Positions 54,087-63,759 of a stretch of 64,000 bases of DNA are shown here, piece by piece. The position numbers and the translations under genes were made by a program. How positions within the stretch are numbered: the stretch's first letter is position 1; each line of letters starts with the position of its first letter. The notes beneath the pieces were generated by a model. It was not told the origin of the DNA. It worked only from the letters and a program-made list of their open reading frames with translations, and searched no databases. The stretch is from Pseudoips prasinana (taxonomy: Eukaryota; Arthropoda; Insecta; Lepidoptera; Nolidae). The stretch covers positions 30,788,001 through 30,852,000 of the forward strand of contig OX621255.1 of assembly GCA_951640165.1 (NCBI GenBank), read 5' to 3'.

Positions 54087-54227
54087 GTACAGACGCCAGC
54101 ACATCCAGCTACCCCAATCTGTCAAATTACTTTGAAAGATTTTGAACTTTATCACAAAAGCATAAGGTTCACTTTAAATTGGGGAAATTTGACAGATTGG
54201 GATAGCTAGATGTGCTGGCGTCTGTAC
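54087..54227. mobile_element. Palindromic MITE P3, best copy
   Basis: 141 bp. The outer 46 bp of each arm pair with only a few changes, from GTACAGACGCCAGCACATC to CAATCTGTCAAATT. The centre has CACAAAAGCATAAGGTTC. Confidence 0.8.
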
Positions 54228-54242
54228 AAGTGTAAGTTAATA

Positions 54243-54490
54243 AAGACGGGCCTGTTGGCGTTGTTGGTAAATGCTTGCTTTTCACGCCGGAGGTCGTGGG
54301 TTCGATTCCCAGAATAGATATTTGTGTTCTTCATGCGTGGCATGTTTGTTTGTCCTGAATTTGGGTGTAATTTTTTATATATTTACAAAAGAAGATTTTA
54401 CAAATATCAGTTATCTGGTTTCCATAGTACAACCTCTGCTTAGATTGGGATCGATGGCCGTGTGTAAATAATGTCCCAGGATATTATTAT
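54243..54490 (+). mobile_element. SINE B
   Basis: Head GGCCTGTTGGCGTTGTTGGT and GTGGGTTCGATTCCCAG, tail ATCAGTTATCTGGTTTCCAT. CCAGGACAG after the B box is lost. Confidence 0.8.
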
Positions 54491-54550
54491 AATAATAACT
54501 AACCTTATGTTGAACACAAGGCATATGACTGGCGTATATTGTCAAAGTAA

Positions 54551-54719
54551 TCTACTATATAAAAATAAGTCGGATTTTCCTTTCTGACGCTATAACTCCA
54601 GAACGCACGAACCGATTTCCACGGTTTTGCATTCGTTGGAAAGGTCTCGGGCTCCGTGAGGTTTATAGCAAAGAAAATTTATAAAATTCAACGCTGGTAA
54701 CACCGCGGTGCACAGCTAG
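54551..54719 (+). mobile_element. Helitron-like element, fourth subtype
   Basis: TCTACTATATAAAAATAAGT start and GTGCACAGCTAG end, with TATAACTCCAGAACGCACGA inside. 169 bp. Confidence 0.5.
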
Positions 54720-55098
54720 TTTGATATAAAATACAGTCAGTTAATACGCTAGTTGCAACCAGAAGTTTGGTAGACTGTTCGACGAGAGTGGAACCCGCGC
54801 GTCCCGTATAATTGACCATAACTACTATAAGTGCGTGATTTTTATTATTATTATTAATATAGAATTCTTAACATAACTGAATCATAGATCTTTAACAGAA
54901 GCAAAAATGTTATCTAAATGCAACTGCGACATTAATTTCATTTTGTGTTCAACATTCGATACGACACATAAACTTCGTGATACGCAGTGCTATTGACTTT
55001 CTTTAATCGGCAATTATTTTGATAACGTTGGATTTCTTTATATGATACAACAGTACATGATTATGTACTGCACGTTTCCAGAAACGTGTAAATAAATA
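54720..55098. other. Unassigned stretch
   Basis: Nothing recognised. Confidence 0.45.
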
Positions 55099-55442
55099 TA
55101 ATATCATCATCATCATATAAGCCGCCAGATTGCCATACATAAGCCTCCCCAAGGGTCTCCACAATTCTCGGTCTTGCGCTCCCCAAAAGCAATGGAAGTT
55201 CCCTCGGAGTTTCCCTGCGAGATTCCAGAAAGGTCGATATCCGCAGACGAACCAAAGTAACTGACATAGCTTGAAGAATTGCCAAACTGACGTGGCAGTT
55301 GCCTGGACATATATCTCGTAGAATCGATGGTCCCTAGGGCAAAAACCGGAAGACCCAGTGTAGCTAGGCCCCCTACAAGATGGACCGCTGATCTTGTGAG
55401 GGTCGCAGGAAGCCGCTGGATGTGGCTAGCACAACCTAATAT
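55099..55442 (-). mobile_element. RTE copy with 5' inversion (twin-priming structure)
   Basis: 55105-55176 is the RTE 3' end on the minus strand (reference about 3075 to the GAT tail). 55185-55436 is reference about 2800-3083 on the plus strand, so the 5' segment is inverted relative to the 3' segment and the two meet at nearly the same reference position. TAATAT flanks both ends (55099-55104 and 55437-55442). Confidence 0.75.
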
Positions 55443-55494
55443 ACCGGAAAACTTACATATCTCCACCACATTGATAATATCTTTCTACCGTTAG

Positions 55495-55725
55495 TCGCAA
55501 CCCAGTCGCATGTTCAACTGTAGATAGTGAGATCATGGGTTAAAATACCGGGGCGAGTCAAAGTGTATAAATTTTTCTGGTAATAAAACATCCAGAGGCA
55601 CCCGCAGGCTGGAAGTTGGCGGTATTATACGCCTGGGCCCCGTAGTGGTCCAGTGGGCCCGTAAAGTTTATCGGTCTCCCCTAATAGATGTCGTTGGTGG
55701 TACCCGTTGATATGTGATACCAAAT
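55495..55725 (+). mobile_element. Old SINE A-like copy
   Basis: A degraded head (ATGTTCAACTGTAGATAGTG, GGGTTAAAATACC) and body (GCAGGCTGGAAGTTGGCGGT, ATTATACGCCTG) followed by GGGCCCGTAAAGTTTATCGG, the mutated shared module. Confidence 0.5.
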
Positions 55726-56595
55726 AAAAAAGTAAACACGTGTAAAATTATTTTCGCCAGTAACAATACTTTAATCTGGTATTACATATTATTATTACAT
55801 ATTATATATCTTGATAATATGTTATAATGCTTGGATTACAGCCAAAATAAAAAAAATATAAGGATATCCTTGTCGAAAGTATTCGCAATCGAAAATAACT
55901 AAATGGGTTAACTTGGATGTTGCCAGCCTTTGTAAAGCCTTACCATAGTATGTCAGGCAGGCTGTTATCGATTCTCAATCGAATAAAAAAAAAGTAAATC
56001 AACAAACAACAAAGAATATGCGTATACAAAATTTATACCTCGTTCTTTTGAAGTCTTTTAATTGGAATTTCAATGCCCATTTCCCTTAACACCGTAACTA
56101 ATGAGTGGCTAATTAGTAATAATAATAACCATCAGCGTATCAAAGGACGTCCTTAAAGGAAGCTATTAAAATTTGACACATTAATTATGCTCTTCCGATG
56201 TTCCACACATCGACATGCAATGAACAAGATTTTAATTAAAACTACCATGTACTTTCGACTTCACTTCAGACGATACACTTCAAATACAAAATATATCCTT
56301 ATTTCTCACGTAATAAAGAGGCCTGTTACGTAGAAATGTGACTACAGACCTGTCGTTCGTGGATAAAATTTAACCTTCACGGCATTTTATTACCTAAAGA
56401 GTAAGGGCTGTTTTTGTAGCGCAATTGTATTCTGTGATATAGTGTCTGTAAACGTGCTACCGGTTCTGAGCAGATTAATTTGACTTTTAATTTGTTTTGT
56501 TAAAGTAATTTTTTTGTTATATCATTAATCGACATACCAAAAAGCTGCGAAGGTGTCAGAGAGACAAAAAAATCTCCCGACGTATAATTATTGGT
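55726..56595. other. Unassigned AT-rich stretch
   Basis: Nothing recognised. Confidence 0.45.
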
Positions 56596-56785
56596 TTGCC
56601 AGTAGCGGTCCTGGGTTCAAATACCGAGCGTGACTAAAAGTGTTAATTTCCATCACCGCGTCGGGTGGTTCCCGGTCCAGAAAGAATAACAGGGCTACCA
56701 CATTACATACCCAGGGTGTCGTAAAAGGCGACTAGGTGATACAGCAGGTAGTCGGCCAGTAGCGTCACCTGTGTATTATATATAA
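56596..56785 (+). repeat. SINE A-like head fragment fused to repeat J
   Basis: GCGGTCCTGGGTTCAAATACC at about 56605 is a SINE A-like B-box region. It leads at about 56650 into repeat J (GGTGTCGTAAAAGGCGACTA), which runs to the GCGTCACCTGTGTA end. Confidence 0.45.
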
Positions 56786-57163
56786 CCAAACCGAACTTCT
56801 TTTAAAATAGAATTAAAACAATCCACACTACAAACAAGCATACCTATCTATAACATCACACATCACTTACTTACATTACACGTACTCACACAACATAACA
56901 CTACACACCTTATTCACACTATACACCAAACATTCATAAAAGTTACTCCACGTAAGGAATGTTTTTCATAATTTTCATTTTTATTTTTTTGTGTATATTT
57001 AAAATTACTTAGATTCTTACTGCATAAAACTCGTCTCATGTAATTGGGAGAAGACACTGGCTCCTGTAACACAGGTATTAGACCTAGCGCAGGAGGCAGA
57101 TCCTCACTACTATTGTTAAAAATTATTTATTTATGCAAATAAAGAATTATTATTATTATTATG
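56786..57163 (+). mobile_element. LINE 3' UTR with (ATT)n tail
   Basis: TGTAACACAGGTATTAGACC, GCAGGAGGCAGATCC and TGCAAATAAAGAATTATTATT look like the 3' UTR and tail of a CR1/Jockey-type LINE. No coding part remains. Confidence 0.45.
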
Positions 57164-57483
57164 TCTTTTATTCAGTGTCATTCTTATTTTATACATTTAC
57201 AAATATATAGTTACAAAAAAAAATATATATTTTATTATTATTATTATTAGCTACCATCAATTCAATTCAATTTCTTTATTCGCTCAAAATATGGTTATTA
57301 AGATGTTAACAAAATATTATACTGTCCTCATATTTTGCTCACGGGCATGCAAATACATTGTTAAATAAACTATCTAATACAAATTAAATTAATTACTATA
57401 CAGCTTATCTATGTCAAATACAGAATAAAATTACAATTTTAAATTTAAAAAAAACAATATTTAATTACATCATTAATATTAAA

Positions 57484-57905
57484 TTACACTTTAGTTTTGT
57501 ATGTCAATAGTTCATTAACAGAATAATAATTTTTCGCCAAAAGCCATGTCTTTAGCCTTGTTTTAAATTGCCTGATCGGTAATATTTTTAAATTGCCTGA
57601 TCGGTAATATTTTTAAATTGCCTGATCGGTAATATTTTTAAATTGCCTGATCGGTAATATTTTTAAATTGCCTGATCGGTAATATTTTTAAATTGCCTGA
57701 TCGGTAATATTTTTAAATTGCCTGATCGGTAATATTTTTAAATTGCCTGATCGGTAATATTTTTAAATCGGAAGGTAAGGCATTAAATATTTTTACACAC
57801 ATCGCATAACAATTTTTCGAGAATAGGCTTGTATACATTTTGCATGGTAATACTAGTCTATGTGAGTTCCTAGTGTTTCTAACTGCGGTCGCCGATTCGC
57901 ATGCC
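57484..57905 (-). pseudogene. LINE ORF2 C-terminus broken by a 25-bp tandem array
   Basis: The upstream part reads RNTRNSHRLVLPCKMY, then VKIFNALPSDLKILPIRQFK; downstream of the array the frame resumes as TRLKTWLLAKNYYSVNEL and stops at 57484-57486. This is the post-reverse-transcriptase tail of CR1/Jockey-type LINEs (N-x-LP, RxFK, WLL, YY motifs). The array lies exactly over KILPIRQF. Each 25-bp unit shifts the frame. Confidence 0.6.
57565..57764. repeat. Tandem repeat, eight identical 25-bp units
   Basis: AAATTGCCTGATCGGTAATA plus TTTTT, repeated from 57565, 57590, 57615, 57640, 57665, 57690, 57715 and 57740 with no differences visible. It expands native LINE coding sequence. Confidence 0.97.
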
Positions 57906-57909
57906 AAGG

Positions 57910-58932
57910 GCGGTGACTAGAGATATAAAATGGCTGAATATGACTAGTCACAATTGTCATAAACCTTAAATGACCAGTCATTTACTGTCAAATTCAGTCA
58001 ATTGGACTCAAATATGAAATGAAATGTATTCAGCACTTGGGTATTAACATACACTTGTACTTGTCAAGGTCACAATGCAGTACCTACATAAACATAGTGG
58101 ATAGTTTAAAATTTACAAAAAAAATAATTAATTAGTCCGTCCGTGTGGTTTGTTTTATCGCATATATTTTCTGAAATCCTTAAATAAATAACAAGTTACT
58201 AATCTATTATTTTGAAATTTAGTTCTACTATATTAAAATTAAAGAGTGGAAGACTAAAGTAAAAAGACGAAATTCTAAATGAGGGTGTGATCACATGCAC
58301 GGGATCACCGATCACGCGTTAATGGGCCAAAGCGATCCTCGCCGCTGAGGAACCTACCCTAGCTAGCCTGCGGCTTTCTCTAGCTACCGAGGTGGACGTC
58401 CCGGAGAAGAAAGCCACAACGAAACACCGGGCTTGCTTTTATCGTCTTCTTTTGCTTTCAGTTTACGATTTTTTAAAAAATAATATTATTGTCTATTCTC
58501 GACTACCACCCAATTATTTATTTATTTAGATACCCAATTTATATGCAAGCTTAAATGAAGCAACGTTTTATTTGGTATTATATCATGAGAGGATAAGACG
58601 ACATCAAAGTCGATGCGCGAGGCGATGCGACGTTGCCATTTAGTTTTAAATGCACGCATGATTAGAAATTTAAAATGATTAACACTATATAATAATACTA
58701 TAAGTCATAAAAAAACACTTTTTTGTTTCAATTTAGAAGTTGTAGACTTTTATCAAGGACAAAAACTTAAAAGGTACTAAAATATTACGGAAATCAAATT
58801 GACTGAATATGACAATTTTTGACAGATAATGACCATTTTTGATAGATAATGACCATTTTTGACCGAATTGACCGTAAATGACATAGTCAGTCTAATTCAG
58901 TCACTTTAGTCATTTTCAACACTAGCGGTGAC
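57910..58932. mobile_element. Non-autonomous hAT-like element with 8-bp target duplication
   Basis: GCGGTGAC at 57910-57917 and 58925-58932 flanks a 1007-bp element. Its ends are TAGAGATATAAAATGG and, inverted, TAGTGTTGAAAATGACT, fitting the short TAGNG termini of hAT. Both subterminal regions are packed with TGAC/GTCA motifs, as expected for transposase binding. No transposase frame is present. A GC-rich block (CGATCCTCGCCGCTGAGGAA) lies at 58332-58351. Confidence 0.75.
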
Positions 58933-58986
58933 TAAGGCTAAACCTCAAATGGGAACGTTGTAGAAACCTTTAGGGGAGGCCTATGG
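58933..58986 (+). mobile_element. RTE-type 3' end remnant
   Basis: AAACCTTTAGGGGAGGCCTATG resembles the RTE terminus before the CAGCAGTGG block. It is cut off by the next element. Confidence 0.45.
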
Positions 58987-59220
58987 GTCAGCGCAGACCG
59001 AGAGGAGCGCAGCGGAGAGGATTTTATTAAGGCACTAGAAAATCAACTTTAGAGCTATAGGAATAAAGTGCATATATGCTGGAACCTGACAAAATGCTCG
59101 CGCAGTCTCGCGCATTATAATGTTCAAGCATACATGCACTTTATTTCAATAATTTTAAAGTTGATTTTCTAGTGCCTTAATAAAATCCTCTCCGCTGCGC
59201 TCCTCTCGGTCTGCGCTGAC
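58987..59220. mobile_element. Foldback MITE with perfect 65-bp arms
   Basis: Arms 58987-59051 and 59156-59220 are exact reverse complements, outer end GTCAGCGCAGACCGAGAGGA. Inner parts pair imperfectly (AATAAAGTGCATATATGC). The loop has CTCGCGCAGTCTCGCGC. No coding capacity; the target duplication is not clear. Confidence 0.85.
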
Positions 59221-59597
59221 CATTAGTCTATCAGTACACGATATCAGGCTGGTCATGCCTACGCTACGCTGCAAAACATATCTATCGTACATTATAACAA
59301 TTTAAACAATACGATGCTAATCGTAAAAATACTAATGTTTATCAATAATATTTATTTAATGGTTAATTGTTGTTTCAGTTCAATAGACCATTTTATATTG
59401 TTTGTGTATAATATATACATCAAGTATAAAGTAGATACAAATGTTTGTTTTGTTATTTATATTGTTAAGTTATTTGCGGTATACGCGTGTCAAAGGTTTA
59501 CCACAGCCTAAATTTTTAAAAATAAATAGTGCCTTTGCTCATTAAGTATCCCAGGTCCAAAATGCTTGTTTGGAATAGATGTTAGACCAACCTTAAA
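59221..59597. other. Unassigned AT-rich stretch
   Basis: A 65-codon frame at 59314-59511 is Ile/Tyr/Val-rich and I regard it as chance. Confidence 0.45.
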
Positions 59598-59942
59598 GTG
59601 TGTTCAACCGCAGATAATGAGGTCCTGGGTTCAAATCCCGGGTCGGCCCAAAAAGTGATTTAGGGATTTTTCCGTAAAAATAAATTTCTCAGTATCAGCC
59701 CGAAGTCTGGAAGTTGGCGGTATTACACCCCCGTGCCTCGGAAAGCACGTAAAGCCGTCGGTCCTGTACCTGAACTCTTTCCGGTCGTGTCGCTAGGCGT
59801 CCCATCGGATCATGAGAGTGATGGAATAGAAAGTGCCCCTGTGTTTGCGCACACACTTGTGCACTATAATATGTCCTGCTCAATTGCCTAGTCTCCATTA
59901 AGACTGGCCGCCGTGGCCGAAATTCGGTCGGGAGGACATCAA
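59598..59942 (+). mobile_element. SINE A, 5'-truncated
   Basis: Begins at GTGTTCAACCGCAG inside the head, so the A box is lost while GGTTCAAATCCCGGG is kept. Body and tail are complete to GGTCGGGAGGACAT. Confidence 0.85.
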
Positions 59943-60532
59943 ATACCATAAATACTGTTTTGAACAAAATATCTATTTAGAACTATTTTGTTGCTGGATG
60001 AGTGATGAATACGTAGAAAGCTTACACATTGTAGACTTTTATTATCGTTCTTGATTTGTTCAATAATACATATCGATATTTTAGTTAGGTTATTTTAAAA
60101 ATAGATCGTGTCTCGCCATTAAGCTGAGGATAGATTTTAAGGACTTTTTGTGCAATTTTTGCCCTACGGTAGTACGTGAAGGCGTGGGCTAATCCCGATC
60201 CGATTATGTCTGTATAATTTGCCTTAAATATTTGACGCATAATTAGTTATTTAACGAACAAACTATTACTATTCAAATAACGCCCAAGCAACACAAGTGT
60301 TATGTTTCCTTGTATGTTTGGTAGCCGCAGCCATTAGTAACAATATAAAAGACAGAACCTTGGTAGCTTTAGCCACCAAAGGCTTCCAAATATAAACACA
60401 TTCAATACTTATCACACTCATATTTCAATAATTACAAATTAACCTTAAATTTCCAACCGCAATAAACAACAATTAACAGCTAAAAATATCAGTAAACGTT
60501 GATCGTAGTCATAAATACTAGCATTAATAACA
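59943..60532. other. Unique stretch downstream of the candidate exon
   Basis: No repeats recognised. If the 60533-60728 exon is real, this is its 3' UTR side on the minus strand. The nearest minus-strand AATAAA (TTTATT on plus) is near 60038, about 490 bp away. Confidence 0.35.
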
Positions 60533-60728
60533 TCAGATGCACTTGACTCGGTTTAGGGTCAGTTTTAAAACCGGAAAGATCGGGAGTTCAAGGTTGGTAG
60601 CCGTTTTCGATTTCATTATCGTCCGAAGAGATTTGCCGCTTTTACTTTTGTTTGGGGCTTGATCAGACGTGCTTGCTTTGCTCTGGAGGGAAGTGGTACT
60701 TTTTTGTATTTCTTCCTTGTTTAAATTC
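60533..60728 (-). CDS. Candidate host terminal exon (weak)
   Basis: On the minus strand a pyrimidine-rich tract, ACTATTTCTTTTTATCTTGCAAG, precedes an open segment of about 65 codons ending in TGA at 60533-60535. It reads NLNKEEIQKSTTSLQSKAST and then a Lys/Ser-rich stretch, ending PVLKLTLNRVKCI. Codon use is less AT-biased than the flanks. The acceptor has A at -3, which is suboptimal. The fragment is not in a recognised repeat. A frame continues upstream into SINE C tail, which I take as intron. No domain was recognised. Confidence 0.28.
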
Positions 60729-60908
60729 CTTGCAAGATAAAAAGAAATAGTAGTTTTTAAGTGATATAGTAGTATGAGGAAGCAGCGTAACGGTGCCGGA
60801 ATTTTTCTGTTCGGTAGATATATAATAATAATTATAATATCTAGGCACAATGTCACACAGATCATCCTAGCCCCAAACTAAGCAAAGCTTGTACTAGGCG
60901 ACGATATA

Positions 60909-62231
60909 CTAGGTGGCGCAAAAGTACTGGCACTAAAGAAAATACTTTTTTTTTTTTTATATGACATTTTCTGTCATTCTGTTGTTGAAAATTGTGTAGT
61001 GAACAAATGTAAAATACACTGAAAATAAACATGGACCGTTTTACTCCCCAAGAACGTGGAATAATTGTGTCAATGTTCTTACGGAATAATTCATCAGTGA
61101 TAAGAACACAACGTGAATTTCGTCGACGATTTCCCCACCGTCCGGCACCGATTGGTCGCACAATTCGACGCTTTGCCACACGCCTTGAAGCAACTGGCTC
61201 AACATTGGATAGACCTAAGTCTGGGAGACCAAGAACAGGCCGTTCAGCTGAAAATATCGATGCTGTGCGCGAAGACGTGGAAGAGTGTCCAGAAACATCA
61301 ACGAGGCGACGTGCCACGCAATTGGGCATTTCCAGACGGACCCTGCAGCGTATTTTGGTGAAAGACTTAAAGATGTTCCCGTATAAAACTCAAATGACTC
61401 ATCAGCTGCTGCCTGCTGACCACCGAGCTCGTCTAGATTACTGCCAGCGCGTCATAAACCTCAACCTTGAAGAGGATGATTTTCCTTCAAAATTGGTTAT
61501 GAGTGACGAAGCGCATTTCCATCTCTCAGGGCATGTCAATAAGCAGAATACTCGGTTCTGGGGCACTGATAATCCGCGCATTATTCAAGAAACACCTCTA
61601 CACCCACTAAAAGTTACTGTATGGTGTGGCATCTGTGTTGACAGAGTGATCGGACCCTATTTTTTCGAAGACGCTGGAGGCAATGCGATTACTGTCACTG
61701 GAGAACGCTACAGAACCATGTTACGTGAGTTTTTGATACCCAGTTTGGACGAATTGGGGCTGGAGTACATCTGGTTTCAACAAGACGGCGCTACGGCACA
61801 CACAGCGCGCGACACTATGGACTTAGTGAGGGACGCTTTTCCAGGCCGAGTTATCTCTCGTTTTGGCGATTTGCCTTGGCCTGCAAGATCACCCGATCTG
61901 ACCAGTCCAGACTTCTTTCTTTGGGGTTTTTTGAAATCTCGGGTGTATGTGAACAAGCCACAGACTCTCGCAGCTCTAAAAGAAAACATTCGTCAAGAAA
62001 TAACGAACATATCGCAGGAAGTGTTACGGCAAGTTATGCAAAATGTCATAAATAGGGCTCAAATGTGTATCAACTCTGGAGGTCACCATTTAAAAGACAT
62101 CATCTTTAAATCCTAATGGTACGAAATTTAATGGCACAAATATACATTTAAAAAAATCTAAATCTAGTTTTCTAATTTAGAAAAAATGTTATAGCTGAAC
62201 CAAATAGGGTCTTTACTTTTGCGCCACCCGT
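60909..62231 (+). mobile_element. Mariner-type DNA transposon, apparently complete
   Basis: Ends CTAGGTGGCGCAAAAGTA and, inverted, ACGGGTGGCGCAAAAGTA share a 15-bp exact core. TA is duplicated at 60907-60908 and 62232-62233, confirmed by comparison with intact SINE C copies. Length 1323 bp. Confidence 0.92.
61031..62116 (+). CDS. Mariner-type transposase, DD41D by count
   Basis: 361 codons, no stop. The N-terminal helix-turn-helix pair has FTPQERGIIVSMFLRNN at residues 4-20, a GRP-type hook (KSGRPRTGR) near 63, and GISRRTLQRIL near 98. The DDE/D domain has D in VMSDEAHFHL, D in WFQQDGATAH, and a final D in SPDLTSPDFFLWG, which I count 41 residues after the second D. That spacing places it with DD41D (rosa-like) rather than the DD34D mariners. 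The start ATG follows about 120 bp of 5' sequence inside the element. The residues needed for cut-and-paste transposition look intact. The gene is oriented opposite to the host SINE. Confidence 0.92.
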   Translation: MDRFTPQERGIIVSMFLRNNSSVIRTQREFRRRFPHRPAPIGRTIRRFATRLEATGSTLDRPKSGRPRTGRSAENIDAVREDVEECPETSTRRRATQLGISRRTLQRILVKDLKMFPYKTQMTHQLLPADHRARLDYCQRVINLNLEEDDFPSKLVMSDEAHFHLSGHVNKQNTRFWGTDNPRIIQETPLHPLKVTVWCGICVDRVIGPYFFEDAGGNAITVTGERYRTMLREFLIPSLDELGLEYIWFQQDGATAHTARDTMDLVRDAFPGRVISRFGDLPWPARSPDLTSPDFFLWGFLKSRVYVNKPQTLAALKENIRQEITNISQEVLRQVMQNVINRAQMCINSGGHHLKDIIFKS

Positions 62232-62396
62232 TACATACTTATATAGATGGATAAATACTTATATACATAGAAAACATCCATGACTCAGAAACAAATATTC
62301 GTGCTCATCGCACAAATATTTGCACTTACCGGGATTCGAACCCAGGACCACCAGCTTTGTAGGCAGGATCACTACCAACTAGGCAAAGGTGACCGA

Positions 62397-62949
62397 GATA
62401 TATGTATAAACTAGCAATATTATATATTATTACAACTTCAACAGTTGTGTTTAGATGCATATATGTAATCGTCACTAATTTAGATTCGAAAATAAGATAC
62501 AACCCTGATATCAAATAATAAAATATTTATCCATGGCGCCATTAAGTATATAAATAATTGTTTATCTTTAGTTTATTATTCATCATTGCTTTTGAACTGA
62601 AGTTAATTTTTTTATTTAATACCAGGATTAGATTGTATGCATCTGATTTAATAATTGAAGATACAATAACATTTGTGTACACTGAACAGAAACCGGCACA
62701 CAAATATTATTAGGAAGATAGTAACAAAATATTTTAATAAAAGCGTGATTCACTTTAGGAATGTAATTTAATTCTAATCTAATTTAATTTAGGAATCTGG
62801 AAAATTTGTTCCAAAGAACTGTGTCTGCATTTAGTTTTTGAAAAAAAAAACTACTGCCCATGTTGCTGGCTTGATATTTTAGCTTTTTATAAGTGAAATA
62901 TTTTTTTAAGAAACAATCAAAACAAACTAATCTTTTTTTTTATTTTTTA
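62397..62949. other. Unassigned AT-rich stretch
   Basis: Nothing recognised. Confidence 0.45.
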
Positions 62950-63187
62950 TTACAATGTCACACAGATCATCCTAGCCCCAAACTAAGCAAAGCTTGTACT
63001 ATGGGTACCAGGCGACGATATACGTACTTATATAGATAGATAAATACTTAAATACATAGAAAACATCCATGACTCAGAAACAAATATTCGTGCTCATCAC
63101 ACAAATATTTGCACTTACCGGGATTCGAACCCAGGACCACCAGCTTCGTAGGCAGGAGCACTACCAACTAGGCTACGGTGACCGTCA
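62950..63187 (-). mobile_element. SINE C
   Basis: Complete minus-strand copy. Tail CAATGTCACACAGATCATCC, head CAACTAGGCTACGGTGACCG. It closely resembles the intact parts of the split copy at 60838. Confidence 0.88.
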
Positions 63188-63759
63188 ACCGTCTTTATAA
63201 TATATGTTTAGATATTTGAATATCGTAAAGTATTTTACGCTGTTTTCCACCTTAGGTCAATTTGATAAGTTCACTGATTCACATAAGTTCACTGATTTGT
63301 CCATGGCAAAGTATTGAAGCAATCCGAAATTAATTATGTTTTCCTGTAGTTCTACTTATTGCGATAATTTGTTAAAAGGCTTTTTCTTTAAGTGGAACAT
63401 TTGAAGGAAGTGGTTGGTTTGCACCATTTTTCTACGCCTTAAATTTTAACAAAGTGCAAATGAATATACGTACGTACCTACGTATATTAGATTTGCTTAT
63501 AAAATAGACATCTAGTTATTCAAATACCCAATATTTGTGCTCCTAATATTGAACTCTATTTATATGACACCAAATTGTCGATTCATGACTTCCGTGTGAT
63601 AAGAACGTTCTAGAAGGTCGCAAATGTCCAAATCGAAATTATCTAATCCATCACCAAGTTTAAAACTATCCTGAGGCTATACTTTGTTGACTATTAATAA
63701 AATTTATATTAGGAAAAATTGACAAGCCGATTTTGAAAACATCATGGTACCTTTTTTAT
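63188..63759. other. Unique stretch
   Basis: No repeat or gene recognised. A palindromic TACGTACGTACCTACGTA lies near 63468-63485. Confidence 0.45.

Larger units (their letters stand above)
57239..57905 (-). mobile_element. CR1/Jockey-like LINE 3' end
   Basis: Minus-strand order: coding remnant (57905-57484), 3' UTR of about 230 bp, then a (TAA)n tail at 57250-57239. It is 5'-truncated, and its 5' side abuts the duplicated target of the hAT-like element. Confidence 0.6.
60838..62396 (-). mobile_element. SINE C split by a mariner-type transposon
   Basis: The tail half (CACAATGTCACACAGATCAT ... GCTTGTACTAGGCGACGATA) covers 60838-60908, and the body and head cover 62232-62396. TGGGTACC is deleted in the tail half. 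The break falls at a TA of the SINE. Confidence 0.85.

Noticed and set aside
57565..57764. Regular identical units suggesting a CRISPR-like array
   Set aside because: Units are contiguous with no spacers and the window is eukaryotic; it is a simple tandem repeat.
60663..60865. Upstream extension of the 60533 frame as coding
   Set aside because: It runs into SINE C tail sequence and an Ile run; more likely intron than protein.
61113..61361. 82-codon frame in a second register
   Set aside because: Shadow of the mariner transposase gene.
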